This document shows, piece by piece, positions 34,891-47,735 of a DNA stretch of 64,000 bases. The stretch covers positions 1,146,315-1,210,314 of the forward strand of contig JAJVDF010000164.1 of the NCBI GenBank assembly GCA_022410635.1. Direction: 5' to 3'. Within the stretch, counting starts at the first letter, position 1. Each line of letters starts with the position of its first letter. Origin of the DNA: Tretioscincus oriximinensis. Lineage: Eukaryota; Chordata; Lepidosauria; Squamata; Gymnophthalmidae. The position numbers and the translations under genes are program-made. Below the pieces are notes generated by a model. It was not told the DNA's origin. It was given only the letters and a program-made list of their open reading frames with translations, and made no database searches.

Positions 34891-35754
34891 CACTTAAAAG
34901 AAGTTATTTTATGCCAGATAGCTCTTTGCCAATAGAAAAATATGTTGAATGTGTACTTTAAAGTTATTTTGGAGGCACTTGTTTATTACTTAAAAATACG
35001 TATTTATTGTACACATAATATAATTATAACCTTTCTCAAACAAAATTCATGAAAATTAGTAGTGTACAAAATACAGCTATTTTAAACCAGAGCTTCCAAT
35101 TGATCTTCAGTTTCCACAAAGCAAATTACTTCATTTAGGTTTATCACTTTATAGTGAATTTTTCATTTATTTATCTTAACTTTTGAAAGGTAATGGGTAT
35201 GTGATATTGATATGAAGGAATAAAAACAATAGTAAATTATGAAATACTGCCATAAGAACTGAAGTTGGGCCATTGACTTAGAAGACTTTTAATTTAATTA
35301 TTTTGATGGGCATATTACATCCACAGACTAAGCCATCTAACGAGAATACGTAATTGGTTGTAGTGCTAGTTCACTGTCAGAACCACTCTACAAAGTTCTG
35401 TTAGTGACGTTGTATTGCAAGCATAGATATTTCGAACTAGTGGTGTGAGGGTGTGGATACGTTTTAGACTAGTAATTGCCTAAATTATAAGATGATCTAT
35501 AATAAGCTTGGTTTATTTTTTACATAATACATGTCATATATTTGGGAGGATTTAAAAGAGATTTATTATCAGAGATAGTATGAGAAGAGGGTGAGAGAGA
35601 AATAGATGCCAGTATGTAGCAATAATGTTGTGTATAGTAGTTTTATAGCCAATCTCTACCTTCTTCTCAGAAGTAGGCAATAGTAAACCATTTCTATATC
35701 TGTGTCAAGAAAACTGATGGTACCAACAATAACTCCAGCACATGTTTTGGGTCA

Positions 35755-36050
35755 TGAGAACATAAGAGGAGCTTCATCTAGTTCAAGTAGACAGTATCTG
35801 TCTAACCCCACCAATTGCATAAGGGCATCTCAAGCAGATATGCAAGACAAAACCTTCACTTGCTCGCAGTCTTCTACAGTTGATGTTTAAAGATATCCTT
35901 CCTCTCTTTCCAACCTGGGTGCAGAATTTAGGTATCAATTTTAGCAGTCATAGATGCACCTGGCCTACATGGATATATTTAATCCTTTCTTAAAGCTATC
36001 AGTCTGGTTGTTGAGTCAGGCTCCTGTCAACCTTCTTTTAGAAACGTCAA
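35755..36050 (-). mobile_element. decayed CR1-type LINE 3' end
   Basis: GAGAACATAAGAGGAGC at the left end is the reversed CR1 tail; 'ggatatatttaatcctttct' and 'aaagctatcagtctgg' further on match the reversed UTR/ORF end. Highly diverged. Confidence 0.6.
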
Positions 36051-36336
36051 GTGCATTTCTTTAAATTGTTTGTGGTTTGAGTTCTGTTGTGGTTGGAATT
36101 TCCTCTATTACCATTAGATGAGAGTCTGGTAAAATCTTTGGGCAAAGAATGTAAAGAGTACCGCCAGGTCTTTCCATTCTTCCCCTCTAGATGCTGTGGT
36201 TTGTTCTACAAATTAAGATCTCATTGATTTTAATGCATCAGTTTTTAACTATAATTAATTTCAGATCAATGCAATAACCTTGAATGAGAGGACTATATAT
36301 TCATACCTGACTTGCACAGTGTATCTTTGAGACATA

Positions 36337-36460
36337 GACCTTTTCTGCACAGGCCCTTATTCTAGATTACATCCTGAAATAAGGACCCACTATCTCCATA
36401 CTAGTACAGATTGCAACAGGATTTGTGTGGAAAAAGTCCCAGGCAGTGCGAAAAGAGTCT
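36337..36460. mobile_element. MITE, 'CCTTTTCTGCAC' family
   Basis: AGACCTTTTCTGCACAGGC pairs with GCAGTGCGAAAAGAGTCT at the right end. Internal CCCTTATTCTAGATT is shared with the copies at 27396 and 29678. Confidence 0.65.
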
Positions 36461-36984
36461 TAGAAAACTTTTATTTAAATTGTTTTTAAAAGCAGTACCT
36501 TATGCATGTTTGTGCTGAAGAAGTTAGCATAACCTAACTTTGTTCAAAGGTTCAAATGTACAATAAACTGTCCACTGACATGAGTGCAAAAAGCAAAAAT
36601 CCACAATTGTATTTTAATGGTGGGAAGGGCATTTGAGGCAGGGTTGGGATGGGGTGAAGAATTATAAAATGTGTCATGGTTTTAGCTTCTCAGATTATGG
36701 CAACTGCATTTTGACATGTAATTCAGTGTACGTCACAAACATTTTTCACTTTCAAAAGCAAATGCTTGCAGTGTATAAACCAAAGTTGATATTATTACCA
36801 CTGGACAGATAAATGTTTGTAAAAAATATATAATAGCTTATATGTTACATACTTCAAAAATACATCAAAACAGTGAAAAGCTATGTTTTCAAAGCTTTGT
36901 TAAAATGAACTGTGAAAAGTGTATAATTAAACAGTTATTAGCAGTTTAAGAGAAATTATCTCTCTTTGTATTTTCCCCCTATAG

Positions 36985-37195
<211 letters not shown>

Positions 37196-38799
37196 TAATT
37201 GTCCTGTCTCAAGACATTTGCCCTGGTTTGGAACTAAACACATGAGACTATTGGTGTTGGAAATCTGACACAATTCCTTCATGCACATGCTAAGCAATTG
37301 TTTCTTTGCTTCAGTCATCTGGTAATTTGGAGGCTGCTAAATTGGTTCAGACAAATCTAAATAGTTCAGCTTGTTTGGCAGCCTTAAAATTACAGAACTG
37401 CTGAGCTAGGGACATTTCTGTTCGATTCAGTTTGTGAGAGTTCATTCTAAGTGTAGTTTTGAAGTGAGGTGACTGAAAAGAGATGGTTTCAAACAAATGT
37501 ATGCAAATATTTAACAAAATGGAGAAAGATATTCTTCCAGTATTGCTTTTAAATCAATTAGGATTGTGTTGAGTCTTATCAAATTAAATCAAATTCAACT
37601 GCAGAGAAATTGTTTTCTCCCAGGTATTTGTGAGAAGTTAAGTTTAATGAAGCANTACAACAATTGTTTAGATGTACATCACGTGGGAATCTAAACACAC
37701 ATTGAAAACTCAGTTTGGTAAAATGGATATGATGACCCAGTCTTTTATCAAAAGTTAAATCTGGAGAAGCTTGTCTTTGATTTGGCACACATAGGACTAA
37801 ACTATTGCATCAATAAGACTCTCATTTGTGTTTTGTAGAGAGTCATTCTTGGACTGTATAGCAAGATCCGATATTTAATGTTTAGAACTCCATTGGATAG
37901 GAGAGTAATTCACTTTCCGATATATATGCAGAATATATATGCAACCCTGGACTTGGAAAGTTCAGGACAGGGTGAATCTTTGCTCTGTGTTCCCTTTACC
38001 CAGCCTTCACAAACTGCCAAAATCAAAAGTTCTTAAGTAGGAGTACTTTGTTACTGAACCAAAAATAAAGAGTAAGAACTTCCTAACTTCTTAATCTGAA
38101 AAAGAGGCAGACTTGTAGAATGAGAAGAAAATAGGATAAAACTTTTCAGCTGGTCTGCATTATTTTTAGTATTTTGGTGTGCTTCTTATCACTTTCAAGA
38201 CATTTTAGATTTCTCGCCAACAAAACAGCAGCTTTCTTCTGCATCTTTTTGCTTTCTGGGAGATTCCCTGTTTCTAAGGTGCCCACTTACCTTCCATTTG
38301 GCTGTCTCTTTTTCAAAAACTTCCTTTAAAAGTTAGTCTGTCATAAAACTCTAATTCCTGGTCCTAATTTTTTGATCTTTTTTTTTTGTATGTGTGTTTG
38401 GCTACATATACTTTTCTGAGTATGTTTGCTTACCTATTAACTCCAATAATAGTTATGGTTAGCCCCTTCCTTATTTTGTTCAGTACTGGTTTTAGAATAC
38501 AGTTGAAGTGACGGTTCACTCATAGGAGGTTATGCACTTCTGAACTCCTAAAGAGTAAACAAGACAATTTGCACAACCTGGATACTTTGATTAAAAGAGG
38601 ATGAAAAAGACATATCTGCACACAAACTTCTCTACTTTAGAAATGCCTCCCAGGCCTTTAAACAAAAGGCAGGATTGAAGCAAGCCTGCCAATTAGTTTT
38701 AGTTAATTGAAAATTATAGGATTGACCCAAGAGGAAAATTTCCTTTGCACTCCAATCACTATTACAAATTAAGGAAAATTACTACAATTTTGTTTAGCC

Positions 38800-39030
38800 A
38801 TGGTTTCACACTGAGTTCACAAAATTAGCTCATGCGCCTTGACAAAGTCAGCACTTTGTTAGCGATCAGTCGAAGTGGGGGGAATAATAGACTGCGGTGT
38901 GTACAAACGAAGCATAGAAAAAGCTATGATGCTTTACAGAACTAGGCCAAGTGGTTTTAATTAGGATTGTTAGTTCATTGTAAATTTTGAAGAACAATCA
39001 AACTAGCAGATTAGCCTCCTTTTAATTTCT
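38800..39030. promoter_or_regulatory. candidate conserved noncoding element
   Basis: Motif-rich, repeat-free stretch with several CpGs: TGCGCCTTGACAAAGTCAGC, TTAGCGATCAGTCGAAG, GACTGCGGTGTG, ACAAACGAAGC, GTGGTTTTAATTAGG (homeodomain-like TAATTA) and GAACAATCAAAC (SOX-like ACAAT). Surroundings are CpG-poor. Function inferred from composition only. Confidence 0.35.
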
Positions 39031-40427
39031 TGTCATTCATTTTTCCCACAAGAACTTCTTTTAACTCCCACATAGCCCTTCCTCTTCCTCTTCTTTTGTG
39101 CCTCCTTCTTGCTTTCCTTCTCTATCTGTTTTTTAACCATCTCATTATGGGCCTACAAGAAATGGACCAATGGAAGTTCTGATACTATAACATTCCATAA
39201 CGGTATTCCAGTAGATGGGAGTTTTTCCATCACAGGGTTTGTCAGTGAATTCAGCCTTCTGGAACGCTTTACAAAACCACAGAGACCAAATGTTTCCTCA
39301 GAGGAGTTTGGCCTCTGTTTTTGGCTGAAAATCGTGAGGCATCACTTGCTGTTTATTTACCCTGTGATTGGAAATTTAAAAGAGTGAGAGAGAAAGAAAA
39401 AGAAAGAAAAAAAGGAAGGAAAAGGGGAAAGCTTTGGGGGTTGTGGGTGGTATGAAATCCACTGAGGCATACTTTCCCTTCTAGTGAAAATGCTCGAACC
39501 ATTAATGGTCCAATTTTGTGGTTAGGTCTCATTTAGAAGAAATTATTTTTAATCAGCGTTCAACAAAATATCCCCTCAAGCCACCTGGCTGTAAACTGAT
39601 TTCCCCCCCTCTTTCCTTTACTGTTAAGTGCTTAAATTCTCAGAAGAAAATGCCTAGTGACTCATTAATTTTAGATTCTTCCCCTTCCCTTTCTAAAAAC
39701 TGCTACTGAGTTAGATATTTGATCTCTGATTGTATGTTCCATCTATGAATTAGGATTTTATATTTAAGAATGAATATAATTTTGTTGAAAAGTAGTATAT
39801 AGGAATATAATAATTTGACCATCAATGAGCAATGTTTTAAAAAAAATTATAGATCCTGCTTCACTGCTCATTTTGCAACCATTTTTGAATGGCAATTCAT
39901 ATTTGGAATTAAGAATTTTTAAACAGAAAACTCACATACTTTGAAAGGCAAGCATTGATACAAAAGCTAATGGTAATTCAAACAACTAAAGTATCATAAA
40001 AAGCAATAAACATTTTTCAATTTCTCAGTTATATGAATTAACAGTATGCAGAATTGGTAATTTAGAATTTTTAGTAAGTTTACTCGCAATGTGGAATGGA
40101 GGAGACGTAGGGATTGGTTACCTGAAACTGTAATGTGTTAGCAGCCAGGATTTCACTTACCTGAGCACTGGGTGCAGGGACATTATTTTGTCTGCACAGG
40201 TACTGGCAGGTGTGCAAATGGGATATTTCCTAGCAGTTTGTCTAGACTTTCCAGCCACAACTGGAAAAGAGGCTGCCTTCCCTTTTCTGTATGGTTTTAT
40301 TGTATGCCTTTGGAGAAAGACTCTTTTTAAAAAGAAATGTCCCAAAAGTGGTTTTATATGGAATATTGTGATTTTCATTGATATTGGATATAAAAATATG
40401 GCAAAGATGGAGTTCCAAAAATAGAAT

Positions 40428-40830
40428 CAGGGTGCATCCAGATGCACACCTTCCTTATGGAGTAAACAATCTTTGTGAAATCATACTAATACCCAGTCCA
40501 TGAGACCCCAGCAGCAGCATGAGGAAGATGCAGTGACATTGCAGGTCACCGGTGTCTGGATATTGCTTATCTGGGGAATTCACCACCATGAAATTCCCAG
40601 GTGTGCAACAGTGCTGCCAGATGGATATGTATGGTTGGGCTTTTTGATGACCAATACATTGCACTGTGATATGTAGCATATCCTGGGAATATTGGGGAAA
40701 AGCACCATGAAAGCTAATTTCCATGGTGCTTTCCTTATGTTAGGATGGCATAAGGGCTGCCGCACTGTGCAGCAGTCCAGTCATGCTAGTGTATGAAAGG
40801 CATGAAAAAATGGCATGTTGATGCACCTTG
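40428..40830. mobile_element. possible non-autonomous element with short inverted ends
   Basis: Ends CAGGGTGCATC and GATGCACCTTG form a 10-11-bp imperfect inverted repeat ~400 bp apart; AATTTCCATGGTGCTTTCC at ~40720 partly reverses GAATTCACCACCATGAAATT at ~40577. No matching flanking duplication was found, so a DNA transposon is only one option. Confidence 0.4.
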
Positions 40831-42944
40831 ATTTTCCATATTTGGAATTCCAGCAAAATTGTTGAACACTTCATAATTATTATTTTTTATAAACACTGTC
40901 CTTACTTAAGTGACACTGTAATGGGTTTTTGTTTGTCATTTAATAATAAAATCTGTAATATTCAAATATTTGAAAACAATGGATGAGTAGGAACCAGGAA
41001 GACCACAAAGGTCCAGTCTACCAATGTAATAATTGCATTTCTTTAATTATTCTACACCACATTACTGCAGTTCCAAGAAGATCCATTTTATTGTTTATCT
41101 AAGATGTACAAGAGGATAAATAATTTTGCATGAAGAATTTCTTACTTTCTATAAGGAAGATATCATTGTTGTGCTGTGTAGATGTAAACTTGGNTTGTAG
41201 AAAATCATAATACATGAGGGATGCTTTGTAAGCCACATTTTTTTTGTTTATTCAGCAATGAAATACTACTATTTATTTGACAAAAGTAAGGATTTTTAAA
41301 GTAAAGATACCAGTTCATTTTTTTATATCAACTGAACCTGTCTGCTGCTACCAAGCTCTAAAAGTCATTATGGGCTCATTGAATGAGATCTTGAAAATAC
41401 TGGGGGTAAAAACCAAAACCCTGCAAAACTTTATAGTGTAAATTTTATCTTGCCAATCCTTACTGCATCGCTGTAAGAATGCAACCATTATGTTAGAAAT
41501 ATATTTTAAGCTTGAGACCTCCCACCAAACCCCTCTAAAGAATAACTTTTCATATTGACAAAATTGTAGCATAGTGAGACTAAAGAATGCAGCAATCTTT
41601 TGCACACTTGTATGTTCATTTCTTTCCACTATCCAGTGAAGTTTTATGTAATACAAATTGTTTGGTTTATTAAAAATAATAGTCACCTTCTCCTGATATT
41701 CTGTTTTTAAAGGTGCTTGAAGTCTTACAACCCTGACTTTTTCTTGTGTGTTCAAAGTAAAATGCTGTAAATAATGAATTATGCAAGCAAATAATGGTCT
41801 TTAATCAGTGCCACTATTCACGATATACATAAAAGAAAAAAAAGTTTGGGTACAAGTCTGACAAAATTACAATGTTAGCTTTGTGTTTGATTATTAAAGG
41901 GGAAATATGTTTTTTTAATCTAAAAATTTGTTCCTTTTTCAAAACTGAGGTTGCAAACAACCAGATGACTAGTAACATGTCCACACACTGCACTCATTAA
42001 CCTTTAGGTAATTTCTAAACCTCTTAACGTGTTATTTATTTGACCAACATAGCAAATAACTTTTCTCTTATAAAATGACATTTTGACAATACATTCAATG
42101 TATTTAGAGAATGTGTTTAGAGAATGTAGTCTTTACTACAAGCTCCCCACCTCACTCTTCCTGGAGTTTCTGAACTAACACGACTATTTGTCTGAAATCA
42201 ATGAAGTTTATTTTACAAGTTGTTCCTGTCCCCTTATCCAAAGATTTGTCTCTTCAGATACCTTCTATTTTTTGATACCATCTTGATATTCTACTATAAT
42301 TTTTGAACAGATGCTGATTTATTTCAATTGTCAAAGGATTTTTATGTTCAACTATTCTTAATGGTTTAAATAAGACTTTATTCAAGAATACACTACTGTA
42401 GTTTAATAAATGATACCTGGATACAGTGTTAAATCAATCAGCATGTGTCATATGGCCAATCTTTGTTTATATTGCACTTCCTGAATTTAATTTCAGATTT
42501 TAAAGGATTTCTCTGCCAACTTGTATTTGGCTTTTTGACTTAAAAGTAATTTTTATATAGCATTTATTGAAGAAATATTCATGGTGTCCAGTGGCAAAAA
42601 AGCAACATTTCTGCACATCGCTAAATGTTTAGATCAATGAGTTTGAATGTGTTACCTATATGAGAGTTCATTTCTATGTATCAGAATAGAAAAAAATATC
42701 CTGAACAATTGATCAAATTTCTGAACTAACAATTAGGTCTCCAAATACAACAGGATTGGCATCAAAATAACTAACTCATTTTATTTTGTACTGTAAAAAA
42801 ATTAACATATTAGGGTAGTATTACCACTTAGAAAAAGAAAACTTATGTTTCAGATTATGAAGCTTCTGGTCCAAGTTTGAATAAACAGTTTACTTGTGGA
42901 CCTTTGTTTTAACCAAGCCTTTCATTTACTCCTCATAATTTTGC

Positions 42945-43060
42945 AGGGTGCCAAGATACACATATTCATAATTAGCTGCATGAATATGCATTAATAGTCT
43001 GTCCTTGTCACTTAGGAGGAGGAAGAATCCTGCACTATAGGATTCCTAAAACTGAAATGG
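42945..43060. promoter_or_regulatory. candidate conserved noncoding element (POU/homeodomain motifs)
   Basis: Contains CATAATTAGCTGCATGAATATGCATTAATAG split over 42968-42998, with ATGAATATGCATTAAT-type POU/homeobox half-sites, and TGTCCTTGTCACTTAGG. No repeat or coding signal. Weak. Confidence 0.25.
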
Positions 43061-44517
43061 TGACACTTATATATTTGACTTAAACTGTACATAGTGTAGA
43101 TCTCAGATGGTAGCTTGCATTTCAAAGCAGAAATCATAGTTCAAAGCATTCTGCCCACATTTGCTTTCCATGAGGTTGTAATGTCTGCCCAACAGCTTGA
43201 AAAGCAAAGGGTTGCTGCTTCAATCTCCAGCCTCTCTCTGGAAGAGGAAATGTAAACAACTTTTATATCTCTGCCATGAAAACTGCATAGGTGCCCATGC
43301 AGTCAATCAGAAATCGCTGGTGCCCAAAAACTAATTAATTTGAATTAATGCAATTTGAAATATTTTGTTGCCCAAAATCATACCCATCCATTTTAGAAAC
43401 TAAATCAATCTGATGATGCTATTTCCATAATGGTTTCTGGCAGTGGAGGGCAACAAAACCAAGCCTATCAGAGTTGGTAGCTTTCTTAAGTTTGGTGAGG
43501 TAGCATTCTGGGTACAGGCTTCAGTCATGACACAGCGATTTCCCCCCCAAATAACTTCCAAACTAGATTTTGCACACACATATTTATGATTGCCAGGGTG
43601 ATTCAGGCAATTACTTTTTCATCCAATAATGATATAACCCTAAAGTTACATTCAAGCTGTTGACCTTCTTTCAGCCTTGCAATTAACCCATGAACTTCTA
43701 CACTTTCTTGGTATAGTATATATCTATAGAGCTGGAGTTCACAAATTAATTGCAAAGGAGAGAATTGTGGCCCGTAAATAACAACAGATTCAGTGCTTTA
43801 GAACAAGGTGACCTTAGTGATAATCTTGTGCACAATTATTAGTAATGTTAAAAAGATCCCTGTTAAAACTTGATGCTAACTCTTTTGTGAACTAACAACT
43901 GCCCATTATAAAAGTTTGGGAGGAAGTTGTGAACTGGAAACTTTGCAGATCAAATGCAAGCAAAATTCCAAGTCAGTCAATAACATTGACAAAAGCAAGA
44001 ATACTATCTAGTGTTGTCATGTTATTGCACAAGGAAACTGTTTACCAGTCAGTCTGCTGGCAGCCTCTTTCTGCTTTGTTAGCAGGAAATGTGCAGAAAT
44101 TGGCTGTTGATGAGAGTAGGTAAGTCCCCTATGTGTGCTTTGTTTCAGTCACAAAATAGATGAATACAATGAGCCTAACTCCATTTAATAATTGAAAAGG
44201 AAATAATCATAATCTTCACATAAAGTGAGGCTCGTTCTCTTCTTGATGTAGTACTATTGATAGGTTCAGCTTCACAGCAGAGTAGGTGGCTAGAGGTTTC
44301 TTTTACTAATATTGAACAAGTACTATCTCTTATATCCCTGAAGAGTATAGGCAGATATGAAAATAAGAGATTAAATTAAACTGTGGTAGGAGACAAAATC
44401 TAATTCTATTTCATCTGAATTAATTGTCTTTTATAAACCATGATTTGTAGTTACATGCAATATATACCTCACCCTTCAAAATAAGTTCTAAATGAAATGG
44501 TGGCCAGATTTGTACTT

Positions 44518-44638
44518 GGCCTTTGTCTGTGTTAGAAAGGGATCAAAAAGGCCTGTTGTTCATATGCCATTCCACATGCTAACAGCGGAATAAGGTTGGA
44601 ACAGAATAAGGATAACTGTTGGACTGCATACAGACCTA
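44518..44638. mobile_element. possible diverged MITE, 'CCTTTTCTGCAC' family
   Basis: GGCCTTTGTCTGTGTTAG at the left and GCATACAGACCTA at the right recall the family's ends, and GGAATAAGG internally is the reverse of CCTTATTCC. Pairing is poor. Confidence 0.3.
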
Positions 44639-44739
44639 AATAATTAGTACTTATCTAATATTAGTACATATTAGTATATATCTACATATCTCTTATTGAA
44701 TAGCCCAGAGGAAGTGTCCATAGAACTGTCTGGTCTACT

Positions 44740-45690
44740 TATTTTGGATCAGTTTTGATGTGGACAAGCTGCTTGATGAGGTTCAGCCAACTTCATGCCC
44801 TCTGGATCCTTGCCCTTCCTGGCTGATAAAGGCCAGTTGGCAGGGTATGACTGGGTGGATCCAGGGAGTAGGGAATGCTTCTTTGTGGGATGTGTTGGTC
44901 CCGCTGGCTCTTAAAGAGGCAGTGGTGCGCCCTCTTCTTCAGAAGCCTTCCCTGGACCCAGAAGAGTTAAACAACTACCTCCTGGTGACCAACATACCCT
45001 TCCTGGGCAGGGTTCTGGAGGGGGCCATGGTTGTTCAACTGCAGGCATGCTTGCAAGAAACGGATTATCTAGACCCGTTTCAATCAGGCCACAGTAATGC
45101 ACACTCTGGTAACCTCCAGATTGGACTATTGTAATGCGCTCTAAATGCAGCAGCCCTTGAAAATGGTTCGGAAGCTGCAGTTGGTGCAGAATGCAGCAGC
45201 AAGACTGCTGACCGGAACAGTTGGTTAGACACACATCATGCCGGTCTTGAAAGTACTGCACTGGCTGCCAATCCATTACCGAGCCCAATTCAAGGTGTTA
45301 ACCTTAACTTAAAAGGCCCTAACTAACTTGGGCCCTAAATACCTAAAGGAATGCCTTCTCCCATACAGATCTGTCCATGCCTTAAGATCTGCAGGAGAGA
45401 CCCTCCTGATTGTACTACCCCTCTCAACAGCCAATGGAGTGGGAACCCAGGTAGGGCCTTCTCGATGGTTGCCCCTTGTCTTTGGAATAGTCTCCCCCTC
45501 GAGGTACATCTGTCATCATCATTGTATTCTTTTAGATTGTCCTTAAAGACACACATATTCTACCTGGCCTTTGGTCGAAGAAATGCTATCCCCCCCCCCC
45601 CTTCAGATACTGTTGTTACGGTTTTTAAATGTAAATTTTGTACTGTTTTTCGTTGTTGCCACCTCGAGACATTTGGGTATGAGGCAGGGT
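44740..45690 (+). mobile_element. L2-like LINE, internally deleted, 3' part
   Basis: The first part (44760-45090) encodes reverse-transcriptase motifs: L-L-Q-K-P-S-L-D-P, N-N-Y, N-I-P-F-L-G-R-V-L-E and E-T-D-Y-L-D-P-F-Q-S-G. It then jumps to the region after the polymerase core (TGGACTATTGTAATGCGCTC, L-H-W-L-P-I-like codons at 45260), so the catalytic Y-x-D-D part is missing. The end has a W-N-S-L-P-L-E-V frame (45480-45505) and a 3' UTR ending GGGTATGAGGCAGGGTAGAA. The AAT repeat follows directly. Confidence 0.88.
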
Positions 45691-45696
45691 AGAAAT

Positions 45697-45917
45697 AATA
45701 ATAATAATATAATAATATAATAATATAATAATATAATAATATAATAATATAATAATATAATAATATAATAATATAATAATAATATAATAATAATAATAAT
45801 AATAATAATATAATAATAATAATAATATAATAATAATAATAATATAATAATAATAATAATATAATAATAATAATAATAATATAATAATAATAATATAATA
45901 ATAATAATAATAATAAA
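45697..45917 (+). repeat. (AAT)n / (AATAATAT)n microsatellite
   Basis: About 220 bp of AATAAT and AATAATAT mixtures grown from the A/T-rich tail of the L2-like copy. It opens long frames of Tyr/Ile/Leu that have no meaning as protein. Confidence 0.97.
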
Positions 45918-45977
45918 TTCACTTGTTCTCAGGACAGACCAAATGCTTTGTCTGAAACTCCTCCCACCTCTCTAATT

Positions 45978-46668
45978 TAGGCTGACCAGATGACACCTTT
46001 TGGGAGGGGAAAACCTTCTGGGGAGGCACCATTTCCCCATTTCTTGCTGAGGAAAAAAATACTTTTTATTTTATTCTTTTTTNAAAAAAAATCACTGCCC
46101 CACCACTAGAGGGCTCAGGCAACTGAGTCCAGCTCCTGAAGGCACCCTCCTCTCAGTAAAAAAGAAAAACTTTCTCACACACTTCAAAAAATTCTCACAC
46201 ACTTCAAAGAATTCTCATACATTTCAGAAAATTCTTGCACACTTCAAAAATGTTATGATTTTTTTAAAAAAGAAATAGTTTGTTGCACCACCACTAGGAG
46301 GCTCCTGAAGGCACCCTCCCCTCAGTAAAAAATGCAGATTTCTCATGCACTTCAAAAATTCTCACTAACTTAAAAAAAATNATTTTAAAAAAAATTNACT
46401 GCACCACCACTAGGGGACTTTAGCCACTGGGGCCTGCTCCCCTTAGTAAAAAATTAAAAATGCAAATTTCTTGCACACTTCAATATTTTTTCATGCACTT
46501 TAAAAATTCTCACACTCTTTAAAATATTCTCACATGCTTTGCAGATTTCTCGGGCGAGAATTTTGGAAGAGTATATATGTTGGTGGCTGATTTGCATATT
46601 CATGAATATGCAAATTAGCATGAATATTAATTACCCCGTTTGGGGCCTCAAAAAATCTGGTCAGTCTA
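45978..46668. mobile_element. larger non-autonomous element, GGCTGACCAGATGAC family
   Basis: The ends TAGGCTGACCAGATGAC and (inverted) TAGACTGACCAGAT match the MITE at 7480-7664. A perfect 7-bp repeat, TCTAATT, lies at 45971-45977 and 46669-46675. The inside holds three diverged tandem units (near 46093, 46284 and 46398), each with 'gcaccaccactag', 'ctcagtaaaaa' or 'cttagtaaaaa' and 'cacacttcaaa' phrases. No coding capacity. It looks like the longer relative of the MITE. Confidence 0.7.
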
Positions 46669-47408
46669 TCTAATTGATCAGGTCAACTTACTAAACACCA
46701 GTAGCTCAAACACCTGTANCTCTTTTCAATTGTTTCTATGTTCTGGTGTGCTTCTGGATGAACTTGTAAACTGATGAATTTGAAGTGAATGCAGAAGTAT
46801 GCTCCTGTTTAATCCTGCAAACAGAACAAAAATAGAATAAAAGGCAGAAATAAAGAATTAGTTCAGATCTTTTTGCAAGTCTTCCGCAGGGCTATACGCT
46901 TCTGACTCCTGAACCCATTTTTAATACTCTTTTTCCTCAAGAAGATTCTGTAGTAGCCACCCTATCTTGTCTGGTTACCTTCATACAANGATCTGATTAT
47001 AATTGTTGTTAGTCACCAACATCTGTCCCCCAAAAATTCATAATAGTGTTGGAAGAAACAAGTTTGGAATGTAGCAAAATAACACTGTACAACAAGTACA
47101 GATTCACTTAAAATTCTGTACACAATGCATACAGTTACATTTTGGTTGATTTCACAGCATCGAAATCTTTTTAATATGCAGTAAAACTTGTATTCAGTTA
47201 TTCCTTAATTTTGATTTTTCAAATTATTCAAAAATCAATTTGGTAGCTAAAAGTATGGAAGTTCAAAACATTCTACTGGCTCTTACCTGCAGTTAGCAGA
47301 AATCATGGCTTGATTTGATATTTACTGTAGATTTGGTCAGAACCTCTTTGCATGTGCTTGTTCCTTGTGCAAAATTATTGATTCATTTTAGAGGCACATA
47401 ATAAAGAG

Positions 47409-47735
47409 TCCAGCAAAGGAGCTAGCAGCACTTTGAGACTAACTTGAGAAAAGTGGATGGCATAAGCTTTCGTAGACACATCTACTTCTTCAGATGCTCT
47501 GTTTGCATTGTTTAAGAAAGATTATATCTGTCTGTACCTAGGCAAGAGTCCTGGAGAGGTTGATTGATTTCCACTCCNTTCGGCTAATATTGGTGCTTTC
47601 CATGGTAGTCAATTTCAGAGAAATAGCCGTGCTAGTCTAGTAGAAAGTCTAGCAAAGGAGCTAGCAGCACTTTGAGACTAACTTGAGAAAAGTGACTGGC
47701 ATAAGCTTTTGTAGACACGTCTACTTCTTNAGAAG
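47409..47735. repeat. two direct copies of dispersed 'GGCATAAGCTTTCGTAGAC' repeat
   Basis: The ~90-bp unit at 47409-47500 recurs at 47645-47735 with about five differences (GAGCTAGCAGCACTTTGAG, ACTTGAGAAAAGTG, TCTACTTCTTCAGA). The second copy is preceded by AGAAATAGCCGTGCTAGTCT, the usual other end of this family, so the copies may be one element inserted next to, or duplicated from, the other. Confidence 0.75.

Noticed and set aside
41348..41755. A 135-codon open frame on the - strand
   Set aside because: It reads as AT-rich intron with no recognisable domain, no repeat relative here and no splice or promoter context; a chance frame is the simpler view.
45560..45922. A 120-codon frame of Tyr, Ile and Leu
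   Set aside because: It is the translated AAT microsatellite plus LINE tail.
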